A stretch of DNA of 58,083 nt from DATKZH01 sp035528065 (GTDB lineage: Bacteria > Planctomycetota > Planctomycetia > Pirellulales > Thermoguttaceae): NCBI GenBank assembly GCA_035528065.1, contig DATKZH010000352.1:1-58083 (forward strand), given 5' to 3'. The position numbers and the translations under genes were made by a program. This document shows positions 51,548 to 58,083 of this stretch, piece after piece. The stretch's first letter is position 1, and each line of letters starts with the position of its first letter. The notes beneath the pieces are model-generated. The model was not told the DNA's origin, made no database searches, and worked only from the letters and a program-made list of their open reading frames with translations.

Positions 51548-52608
51548 AGACGTTCGACCATCTCGCCCCCGACCGGCTCCAGGAGCTTCTCGAACGATTC
51601 CCACGCGTGCGGATCGCCGTAATCGGGGACTTCTTCCTGGACAAGTACCTCGACGTCGACCCCTCGCTGGCCGAGCCGAGCCTCGAGACGGGCAAGATCG
51701 CCCACCAGGTGACGGGCATCCGCCACAGCCCGGGCGCGGCGGGAACCATCGTTTCGAACCTCGCCGCCTTGGGGGCGGGACGCTTGCACGCCGTCGGGTT
51801 CACCGGCGACGACGGCGAGTCGTACGACGTGCGACGGGGCCTCGGGGCCCTGGGTTGCAGCACGGATCACCTCCACTGCGATCCCGGGCGGATGACCCCT
51901 ACGTATCTGAAGCCCCGCGACAAGACCGATCCGAGCCTGGGGGGCGAGCACTCGCGGTACGACACGAAGAACCGCACGCACACTTCCGCTCCGCTAGCGC
52001 AGAAGATCCTCGACTCGCTGGATGCCCTGCTCGCGGAGCTCGACGCCGTGATCATCGCCGACCAGGTCGAAGAGGAGGATTGCGGCGTGGTCACCGCCCG
52101 GGTCCGCGACGCGGTCGCCGATCGGGCCAAGCGACGTCCGCAGGTGGTCTTCTGGGCCGACAGCCGCCGTCGCATCCGCCGGTTCCAGCGCGTGATCATC
52201 AAGCCGAACCAGTTCGAGGCGGTGGGGCAAGAGAACCCGCCGCCGGACGCCACCGTCCCGTTCGACGCGCTGGCCCCGGCCATCGAGCGGCTCCGCGCCC
52301 GGACGGGCGCCCCGGTCTGCGTCACCCGGGGCGAACAGGGCACGGTCGTCAGCGACCCGGAGCCGACCGTCGTACCCGGCGTTCGCGTCGAAGGCCCGAT
52401 CGACCCGACCGGGGCAGGGGACAGCGTCACGGCCGCGGCCGTCCTCGCCCTGGCCTCCGGCGCCGAGCTCCCCGAGGCCGCGCTGGTTGGCAACCTCGTC
52501 GCCTCGATCACCATCCAGCAGCTCGCCACCACCGGCACGGCCCGGCCCGATCAGCTCCCGGAGCGGCTGGAAATGTGGCTCGATCAGCGCCAACGAGCCG
52601 ATGAGTGA
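51544..52608 (+). CDS. PfkB-family sugar kinase (RfaE/HldE domain-1-like)
   Basis: A 354-residue ribokinase-fold kinase. It starts IAVIGDFFLDKYL, as in heptose kinases, has the substrate loop HSPGAAGTIVSNLAALGA, the ADP-region VFWADSRRRI...IIKPNQFE pattern, and the catalytic DPTGAGDSVTAAAVL (about 295). This resembles the first domain of HldE, which phosphorylates heptose 7-phosphate, but there is no nucleotidyltransferase domain here or nearby. It is translationally coupled to the previous gene and is followed 30 bp later by the UbiA gene. Confidence 0.88.
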   Translation: MKTFDHLAPDRLQELLERFPRVRIAVIGDFFLDKYLDVDPSLAEPSLETGKIAHQVTGIRHSPGAAGTIVSNLAALGAGRLHAVGFTGDDGESYDVRRGLGALGCSTDHLHCDPGRMTPTYLKPRDKTDPSLGGEHSRYDTKNRTHTSAPLAQKILDSLDALLAELDAVIIADQVEEEDCGVVTARVRDAVADRAKRRPQVVFWADSRRRIRRFQRVIIKPNQFEAVGQENPPPDATVPFDALAPAIERLRARTGAPVCVTRGEQGTVVSDPEPTVVPGVRVEGPIDPTGAGDSVTAAAVLALASGAELPEAALVGNLVASITIQQLATTGTARPDQLPERLEMWLDQRQRADE

Positions 52609-52638
52609 GCACCGGCGCTGGAAGAGAACCGCAAGACC

Positions 52639-53592
52639 GTGAATAGACCGGAAACGCAGATCCCCCCGCCGTCGTCGCTGCGAGCGTACCTGCAACTGTT
52701 GCGGGCGCCGAACTTGTTTACGGCGATGGCCGACGTGGCGATGGGCTTTCTGTTCACGCACGCGGCGATCGGCGAGGGCGACGGATCCGTTTTCGCCCTG
52801 CTGGTGGCCGCCTCCACGCTGCTGTATGCGGCCGGGGTGGTGCTCAACGACGTGTTCGACTTCCCGGTCGACGCCCGGGAGCGGCCGGACCGGCCGTTGC
52901 CATCGGGGCGTATTTCGCTCTCGGTTGCCCGGTGGCTCGGCGGGGAGCTGTTGCTGTTGGGCGTGGCGTTGGCGTGGCTGGCCGCGTTTCTGGCCGACGA
53001 TCTCCGGCCCGGCTTCGTCGGCACGGGTCTCGCGGCCTGCGTGGTGCTCTACGACGCGGTGTTGAAGCGGACCCCGCTCGGGCCGCCGGCGATGGGGGCC
53101 TGCCGGATGCTCAACGTGCTGCTGGGGATGAGCGCTGCGGCGGGCCCGTGGCACGACGAGCATTGGCTGGTGGCTGCGGCGGTCGGGACGTACATCGCGG
53201 GCGTGACGTGGTTCGCCCGAACCGAGGCAGGCCGGAACAGCCGCCGGCACTTGGGTCCGGCGACCGCCGTGATCGTCGCGGGCATCGGCCTCCTTTGGCT
53301 GGTGCCTGGGCGGTGCGATCAGACGCAGATCGTGTCGCTGCTGCGAGAGGAGCCCGGCCGCTGGACGCTCCTGATGGCGGTGCTCGGCGCGCTGGTGGGG
53401 TTTCGATGCCTTCGGGCGGTGGTCGAGCCGGTGCCGTACCGGGTGCAAATGGCCGTCAAACAGTGTATCCTATCGCTGGTGATCCTCGACGCGGCGGCCT
53501 GTTTCGTCGTCCGCGGCATCCCGGGGGCCGTGATGGTCCTGGTACTGCTGATCCCCACGGTGATCCTGGGCTGGTGGATCGAGTCGACGTGA
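52639..53592 (+). CDS. UbiA-family prenyltransferase (EboC-like)
   Basis: A 317-residue membrane enzyme with about eight hydrophobic helices. The first Asp-rich motif is NDVFDFPVDARERPDRPLPS (about 74-93), which binds prenyl diphosphate through Mg. The second region is YDAVLKRTPLGPPAMGACRM, then LNVLLGM. The ERP-RPLPSG form and LKRTPLGP fit the EboC subgroup more than UbiA of ubiquinone or MenA synthesis (tentative, from memory). It probably attaches an isoprenoid chain to a small acceptor made by its neighbours. The start is a GTG at 52639. Confidence 0.88.
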   Translation: MNRPETQIPPPSSLRAYLQLLRAPNLFTAMADVAMGFLFTHAAIGEGDGSVFALLVAASTLLYAAGVVLNDVFDFPVDARERPDRPLPSGRISLSVARWLGGELLLLGVALAWLAAFLADDLRPGFVGTGLAACVVLYDAVLKRTPLGPPAMGACRMLNVLLGMSAAAGPWHDEHWLVAAAVGTYIAGVTWFARTEAGRNSRRHLGPATAVIVAGIGLLWLVPGRCDQTQIVSLLREEPGRWTLLMAVLGALVGFRCLRAVVEPVPYRVQMAVKQCILSLVILDAAACFVVRGIPGAVMVLVLLIPTVILGWWIEST

Positions 53593-53635
53593 GGGGGCGC
53601 GCACCGACCGAGCCCGGCGCAGTCGTTGGGGGGAA

Positions 53636-53679
53636 GGGGACAGTCGCATTTTCGCTGCGCGAAAATCGGGACAGTCCCC
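53636..53679. repeat. GGGACAGTC...GACAGTCCC palindromic repeat
   Basis: Inner stem ATTTTCGC-TGC-GCGAAAAT is perfect; outer GGGGACAGTC faces GGGACAGTCCCC imperfectly. It is a dispersed REP-like element in the UbiA/TIM-barrel gap. Confidence 0.7.
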
Positions 53680-53747
53680 AAGCTCGGTTGGGGACCCAGA
53701 CGAAGGCTGACGGCCTGCACTCAAACCGATAAGCCACGGCCCACGCA

Positions 53748-54596
53748 ATGCTGCTCGGCTACAACACCAACGGCATGGCCCACCACGAGCTGTTCGACGC
53801 GGTCACGCTGTTGGCCGAGATCGGCTACCGGAGCGTGGCGATCACCATCGATCACCACGCCCTGCCGCCGCACGGCCGCTATCTGCCGCAGCGGCTTGCG
53901 CGCCTGCGACGGCTGCTGCGCCAGTTGGGCATGCGGTCGGTGATCGAGACGGGCGCCCGCTTCCTGCTGGACCGCGCCCGAAAGCACGAGCCGACGCTCG
54001 TGTCCGAGTCGTCGGACGCCCGGGCGGGACGCATCGAGTTCTACCGGCACGCGGTCCGCTGCGCCGCGGAGCTGGGGAGCGACTGTGTTTCTCTCTGGTC
54101 CGGCGTGCTGCGCGATAGGATCTCGCAAGAGAAGGCAATGGCCCGGCTCGCCGAAGGGCTTCACGAAGTGCTGGAATTCGCGGCAGGGCAGGGGGTGTTG
54201 ATCGGATTCGAGCCGGAGCCGGGGATGCTCATCGACTCGATGAGCCGCTACGAAGAGCTGCTCTGCCTGGTCGACGCGCCTAACCTGGGGCTCACGCTCG
54301 ACGTCGGCCACCTGCACTGCCAAGGCGAGCTTCCGCTTGCCAGGCACATCCGCCGCTGGGCCTCCCCGCTGGTGAACGTCCACCTGGAAGACATGCGGGC
54401 CGGGGTCCACGAGCACCTGATGTTCGGCGAGGGCGAGATCGACTTTCCGCCCGTCATCGAGGCCCTGGCCGACGTGGGCTACGAAGGCGGCGTCCACGTC
54501 GAGCTGAGCCGCCACAGCCACGACGCCCCCAACGCGGCACGCCGGGCGTTCGATTTCCTCCACCCGATGATCGAAAGGCTTGAAACCGATGCCTGA
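53748..54596 (+). CDS. TIM-barrel sugar phosphate isomerase/epimerase-like protein (EboE-like)
   Basis: A 282-residue xylose-isomerase/AP-endonuclease-2-type barrel. Metal ligands fit: Glu in GFEPEPGML (about 149), Asp-x2-His in TLDVGHLHC (about 184-187), His in NVHLEDM (about 207), and Glu in VHVELSRHSHD (about 251). So it is likely active on a sugar or inositol-like compound. The ATG at 53748 follows a repeat-bearing gap. Its stop is overlapped by the next gene's start. In the known ebo operon a TIM-barrel gene likewise sits before a phosphodiesterase-like gene. Confidence 0.83.
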   Translation: MLLGYNTNGMAHHELFDAVTLLAEIGYRSVAITIDHHALPPHGRYLPQRLARLRRLLRQLGMRSVIETGARFLLDRARKHEPTLVSESSDARAGRIEFYRHAVRCAAELGSDCVSLWSGVLRDRISQEKAMARLAEGLHEVLEFAAGQGVLIGFEPEPGMLIDSMSRYEELLCLVDAPNLGLTLDVGHLHCQGELPLARHIRRWASPLVNVHLEDMRAGVHEHLMFGEGEIDFPPVIEALADVGYEGGVHVELSRHSHDAPNAARRAFDFLHPMIERLETDA

Positions 54597-55920
54597 GCAC
54601 GTGATCCTCCTGTCGATTCCCGGGCTGCGTGAGAAGGACGTGGCCGCGATGCCGAAGCTGAAGGAGTGGATGGCCGGGGGCGAGATCGCCGACCTGGTGC
54701 CCAGCTTCCCGTGCGTCACCTGCCCCGTACAGGCGAACCTGACCACCGGCACGCTCCCTCGCGAGCACGGCGTGGTCGCCAACGGGTTCTACTGGCCCGA
54801 GCGGCAGGCGGTCGAGATGTGGACCGCGCCGAACGACTGCATCGAGCGGCCGCAGATCTGGGACCTGATCGCCAAGCACAAGCCGGGCGACACGTCGGCG
54901 GTGTGGTTCGCGATGCACCTGAAGGGCTGCGGGGCGGACTACGCCTGCACGCCCGCCCCCATCCATAATCCCGACGGCTCCGAATCGCTCTGGTGTTACA
55001 CCAAGCCGACGGATCTCTACGGCACGCTTCGCGACCAGTTGGGCCATTTCCCCTTGCAGCATTTCTGGGGCCCGATGGCCAACGTCAAGTCGTCGGCCTG
55101 GATCGCCGATTCGGCGGTGCACGCGGCCGGGGCGTGGCGCCCCCGTTTCTTCTTCGTCTACCTGCCGCACCTGGACTACGCGGCCCAGCGAACCGGCCCC
55201 GAGAGCGACGAAGCCCGGCAGGCCGTCGCCGAGCTGGACGACGTGCTCGACAAGCTGGCCCAGGGGTTCCGCGCCGCTTACGGCGAGAGCGTGCTCCGGC
55301 TCGTCGCCGGCGAGTACGCGATCACGCCGGTCGAGCACGCGACGTATCCCAACCGGGTGCTGCGCGAGGCCGGCTTGCTCGAAGTCCGCCAGATGGACGA
55401 CGGCGAGCACCTCGACTTCGCGGCAAGCCGCGCCTGGGCCCTGGTCGACCACCAGTTCTCGCACGTCTTCGTCGCGGGGGCCGATCCCGACGTCATCCGG
55501 CGAGTCGACGGACTGTTCCGCGACAAGCCCGGCTTCGAGGACGTGCTCGTGGGCGACGACCTGAGCCGCTACGGCCTGGACCACCCGCGAAGCGGCCAGG
55601 TCGTGCTCGTCTCCACGCCCGACAGTTGGCAGGCGTACTACTGGTGGCTCGACGACGATCGGGCGCCGGCGCTGGCCCGAACCGTCGACATCCACCGCAA
55701 GCCGGGCTACGATCCGGTGGAGCTGTTTTTCGATCCGGCCACGAAGAGCATCCCGCTGGACGCCGGCCGGGTGCGCGGCTCGCACGGTGCCCCGGCCCTC
55801 GACCCGCAGCAGCGGACCGTGCTTCTGGTGTCTCAACCCGGCCTGTTGCCCGGCCTGTCGGTCTCCGACACCGACGTATTTCACGTCGTGGCCCGGCAGC
55901 TTGGGATCGACGCCCCGTGA
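54589..55920 (+). CDS. alkaline-phosphatase-fold protein with altered metal ligands (EboF-like)
   Basis: A 443-residue protein of the type I phosphodiesterase/nucleotide pyrophosphatase family. The nucleophile region is recognisable as FPCVTCPVQANLTTGTLPRE, followed by HGVVANGFYW. However, usual metal ligands look changed: the first Asp (IDGLR) is IPGLR, the D-H pair region reads YLPHLDYAAQRTGP (His to Gln), and the usual DHGM is GEYAIT. It may bind its ligand without two-metal catalysis, or use other ligands. No signal peptide. The ATG at 54589 overlaps the TIM-barrel stop by 8 bases; a TTG at 54580 is less likely. Confidence 0.85.
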   Translation: MPEHVILLSIPGLREKDVAAMPKLKEWMAGGEIADLVPSFPCVTCPVQANLTTGTLPREHGVVANGFYWPERQAVEMWTAPNDCIERPQIWDLIAKHKPGDTSAVWFAMHLKGCGADYACTPAPIHNPDGSESLWCYTKPTDLYGTLRDQLGHFPLQHFWGPMANVKSSAWIADSAVHAAGAWRPRFFFVYLPHLDYAAQRTGPESDEARQAVAELDDVLDKLAQGFRAAYGESVLRLVAGEYAITPVEHATYPNRVLREAGLLEVRQMDDGEHLDFAASRAWALVDHQFSHVFVAGADPDVIRRVDGLFRDKPGFEDVLVGDDLSRYGLDHPRSGQVVLVSTPDSWQAYYWWLDDDRAPALARTVDIHRKPGYDPVELFFDPATKSIPLDAGRVRGSHGAPALDPQQRTVLLVSQPGLLPGLSVSDTDVFHVVARQLGIDAP

Positions 55921-56001
55921 CGCCGGCCCGCGATACCCGCCCGCGCTCACCTTCCGTTTCACACCCCGTGTATCCTGCAACCGACTGAAGGAGAATCAGC
56001 G

Positions 56002-57930
56002 ATGGCCACAAACCGTGTCTCCACGACCTCGCTCCGACTTGTGCTTCTGACAGCGCTCTTGGCAACGATCCTTTCCGCGTCTCACGCCCCGGCCCAGGAA
56101 GCCGTCGATCCGGCCCGCGTCCAGGCACTGGCCGCCATGCTGCCCGAGTCGCCGGTCGGGGTGGGGCGCCCCATTACGGATCGCCAGGCGTGGCAGGCGG
56201 TGGCCCGAGCGCCGCAGTTCAAGCGCGTCGTGCCCGAGGCGGAACGTCTCATGGCGCAGCCGATCCCGGAGGCGACCGACGAGCTGTATCTCGACTTCTC
56301 CCGTACCGGCAATCGCACGCGGTACCAGCGCGTCCTGGGCCAACGCCACTCGCGGTTTCCGGCGCTCGTGCTGGCGGAGTGCATCGAGAACCGGGGACGC
56401 TTTCTGCCGGCGATCGAAGAGGCGATCCGTGCCGTCTGCGAGGAGAAGACCTGGGTGTACCCGGCCCACGACCGAAGCCTGGGCAACTTCAAGGGCGAGG
56501 TGATCGAAATCGACCTGGGCTCCGCCGCCACCTCGTGGAACCTGGCCACCGCCGACTACTGGCTGGGCGAGGTGCTGAGTCAAAAGACGAGGGATCTCGT
56601 GCACAGCGAGCTGGAGCGACGCTGCTTCGGGCCGTTCGAGAGCTACGTCAACAAGGGCAAGCCCCGACTGTGGTGGGCGACCGGCACCAACAACTGGAAC
56701 GCCGTCTGCCTGGCCGGCGTGACCGGGTCGGCCTTGGGGGCGATCGAGTCGCCCCCGCGGAGGGCGTTTTTCGTCGCCGCCGCGGAGAAGTACGTCCAGT
56801 ATTTCTTGAAGGGCTTCACGCCCGACGGCTACTGCTCCGAGGGCCTCGGCTATTGGAACTACGGGTTCGGCCACTACGTGCTGCTGGCCGAGACGATCCA
56901 GCAGGCGACCGGCGGGCGGGTGGATCTCTTCGAGGAGCCGAGCGTCCGCCAAATCGCCCGGTTCGGCGTGCGCATGGAGATCCTGCCGGGCATCTATCCG
57001 GCGTTTGCCGACTGCCACGTGGCCTCGCACCCGGACACTCGGCTGGCGGCCTTCCTCAGCCGCCGGTTCGGCTGGGGGCTCGAGGAGATCGAACAGCGCG
57101 GGCTTCTGTTGGCGGGCGGGCCTTCGTCGAGCTTGTTCGAGCTGGGGATCTACGGCTTCGAGAACTCCGCCTCCCGGGTCGCCGCCGCCGAGCCATCCGC
57201 GCCCGACCAGCCACTGCGCGACTGGTTCCCCGACGCGGGCATCCTGATCTGCCGCCCCCGGCCGGGCAACGAGCGCGGCTTGGGCGTCGCGCTCAAAGGC
57301 GGACACAACGCCGAGCACCACAACCACAACGACGTCGGCTCGTTCGTCGTCGCCCTGGCCGGCAACACGCCGCTGGTCGACCCCGGCTCCGAGGTCTATA
57401 CGGCCCGCACGTTCAGCGGCGAGCGCTACGAGAGCGGCGTGCTCAACTCGTTCGGTCACCCGGTCCCGATGGTCGCAGGGAAGCTGCAAGCCGGAGGGCG
57501 ATCCGCCGCCGCGAAAGTCCTCAAGGCGGAGTTCACCGACGAGCAAGACACGCTGGTCCTCGACGTGAGCGCAGCCTACAAGGTCGAGGGCTTGAAGAAG
57601 CTCCAGCGCAGCTTCATCTTCTCGCGTGCCGGGGCCGGGCGCCTCGTGGTGATCGACGAAGTCGAGCTCGCGTCCCCCCAGAGCTTCGCGACGGCGCTGG
57701 TGACGTTCTCCGACTGGAAAGAGTCCGGCGCGGGCCGGCTCCTTGTCGGCAACGGCTCCGCGGCCGTTCAGGTCGAGGTGGACGCCGGCGGCGAGAAGTT
57801 CTCCGTGGAAGCCCTGCGGATCGAGGAAGACCTGCCGGACGGGCGCGTTCCCGTGCGGCTGGGGATCAACCTCCGCGAGCCGGTCACGGCCGCCACCGTC
57901 ACGGTGACGATCACGCCGGAAGCGAAGTGA
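56002..57930 (+). CDS. secreted heparinase II/III-like protein
   Basis: A 642-residue exported protein with a signal peptide (about 12-32, cleavage near APAQ). A toroid domain (about 100-370) has TGTNNWNAVCLAGVTGSA and GYCSEGLGYWNYGFGHYVLL, with Asn/Tyr/His typical of heparinase-II/III and alginate-lyase folds. The beta-sandwich begins with GGHNAEHHNHNDVGSFVVAL followed by LVDPGSEVY, a hallmark of the heparinase_II_III domain. It probably cleaves uronate-containing polysaccharide; substrate unknown. A Shine-Dalgarno AAGGAG precedes ATG 56002. It follows the six-gene cassette by 81 bp but its secreted nature suggests a separate job. Confidence 0.88.
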   Translation: MATNRVSTTSLRLVLLTALLATILSASHAPAQEAVDPARVQALAAMLPESPVGVGRPITDRQAWQAVARAPQFKRVVPEAERLMAQPIPEATDELYLDFSRTGNRTRYQRVLGQRHSRFPALVLAECIENRGRFLPAIEEAIRAVCEEKTWVYPAHDRSLGNFKGEVIEIDLGSAATSWNLATADYWLGEVLSQKTRDLVHSELERRCFGPFESYVNKGKPRLWWATGTNNWNAVCLAGVTGSALGAIESPPRRAFFVAAAEKYVQYFLKGFTPDGYCSEGLGYWNYGFGHYVLLAETIQQATGGRVDLFEEPSVRQIARFGVRMEILPGIYPAFADCHVASHPDTRLAAFLSRRFGWGLEEIEQRGLLLAGGPSSSLFELGIYGFENSASRVAAAEPSAPDQPLRDWFPDAGILICRPRPGNERGLGVALKGGHNAEHHNHNDVGSFVVALAGNTPLVDPGSEVYTARTFSGERYESGVLNSFGHPVPMVAGKLQAGGRSAAAKVLKAEFTDEQDTLVLDVSAAYKVEGLKKLQRSFIFSRAGAGRLVVIDEVELASPQSFATALVTFSDWKESGAGRLLVGNGSAAVQVEVDAGGEKFSVEALRIEEDLPDGRVPVRLGINLREPVTAATVTVTITPEAK

Positions 57931-57941
57931 TCGGGGCGGCG

Positions 57942-57976
57942 AAGTAGCAGGCACACGGCGAGGCTGTGATTTTTTT
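57942..57976 (+). repeat. solo repeat arm with T-run after the heparinase-like gene
   Basis: AAGTAGCAGGCACACGGCG matches the arm of the element at 41546-41674. It is followed by GAGGCTGTGATTTTTTT; CACA/TGTG and the T run could act as a weak terminator. Confidence 0.5.
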
Positions 57977-58071
57977 CGGAGGCCCACTGGGCATGCCGGG
58001 GGAATGACGCTAGCTTGGATATCGTGATGCGGTGGTCGCTGTTTCCCGGAGCGTTGCCAGGAGAGGTACGT

Positions 58072-58083
58072 ATGAGTCAATTC
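58072..58083 (+). CDS. start of a next gene (cut by window edge)
   Basis: ATG AGT CAA TTC follows a good AGGAGAG at 58059-58065. Only four codons (MSQF) are visible, so no product can be named. Confidence 0.55.

Noticed and set aside
55996..58080. A 694-residue minus-strand open frame
   Set aside because: Antisense shadow of the heparinase-like gene; no signal, domain or ribosome-binding site.

Overview
The window reads as a chromosome segment of a high-GC member of the Planctomycetota, probably a Pirellulales-like lineage. This is inferred from the protein styles (very long FlgE, short FlgD, GH92, DUF6232-like and small-lipoprotein families), from many dispersed palindromic repeats of kinds familiar in that phylum, and from a sigma-54-controlled flagellar cluster. 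No rRNA, tRNA, CRISPR array, transposase gene or phage gene was seen.

Bases 1-22552 (+ strand) hold a nearly continuous flagellar cluster. It starts with the end of a sensor kinase and its NtrC-type activator, then a well-matched -24/-12 sigma-54 promoter (2139-2154), then flgB-flgC-fliE-fliF-fliG-fliH-fliI-fliJ-(motE-like)-fliK-flgD-flgE-flbD-motA-motB-fliL-fliN-fliO-fliP-fliQ-fliR-flhB. The genes cover rod, MS-ring, switch, export gate, export ATPase, hook and stator. fliM and flhA are not present here. FliN has an unusual N-terminus with four FliM-like 'xIExLL' motifs. Several short gaps hold 7-8 bp tandem repeats or hairpins directly before start codons.

Bases 22660-43330 are housekeeping. 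A convergent SurA/PpiD-like chaperone is followed by topA, then a long minus-strand stretch: acpS, a membrane protein, trpS, pyrD, a small lipoprotein, an HU-like protein with a strong sigma-70 promoter, a YkgJ-like Cys-cluster protein, moaA, moaE, moaD, a 999-residue FAD/Fe-S oxidoreductase, folE (with a good sigma-70 promoter) and a LON-domain protein. nth and dcd follow on the plus strand. Gaps here carry MITE-like inverted repeats and dispersed palindromes.

Bases 43453-49284 carry a secreted GH92 mannosidase, two small membrane or unknown proteins, a secreted protein with 23 cysteines and YHS-like segments, and a cyclase-family (kynurenine formamidase-like) hydrolase.

Bases 49597-55920 are a compact six-gene plus-strand cassette: HAD phosphatase, deoxyhypusine-synthase-like protein, PfkB/RfaE-type sugar kinase, UbiA prenyltransferase, TIM-barrel isomerase, and an alkaline-phosphatase-fold protein whose usual metal ligands look replaced. 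The last three recall eboC-eboE-eboF of the ebo (metabolite traffic) operon, while the first three are not ebo genes. This is the best candidate for an undescribed pathway, perhaps a prenylated phospho-sugar metabolite. A secreted heparinase-II/III-like protein and the first codons of another gene close the window.
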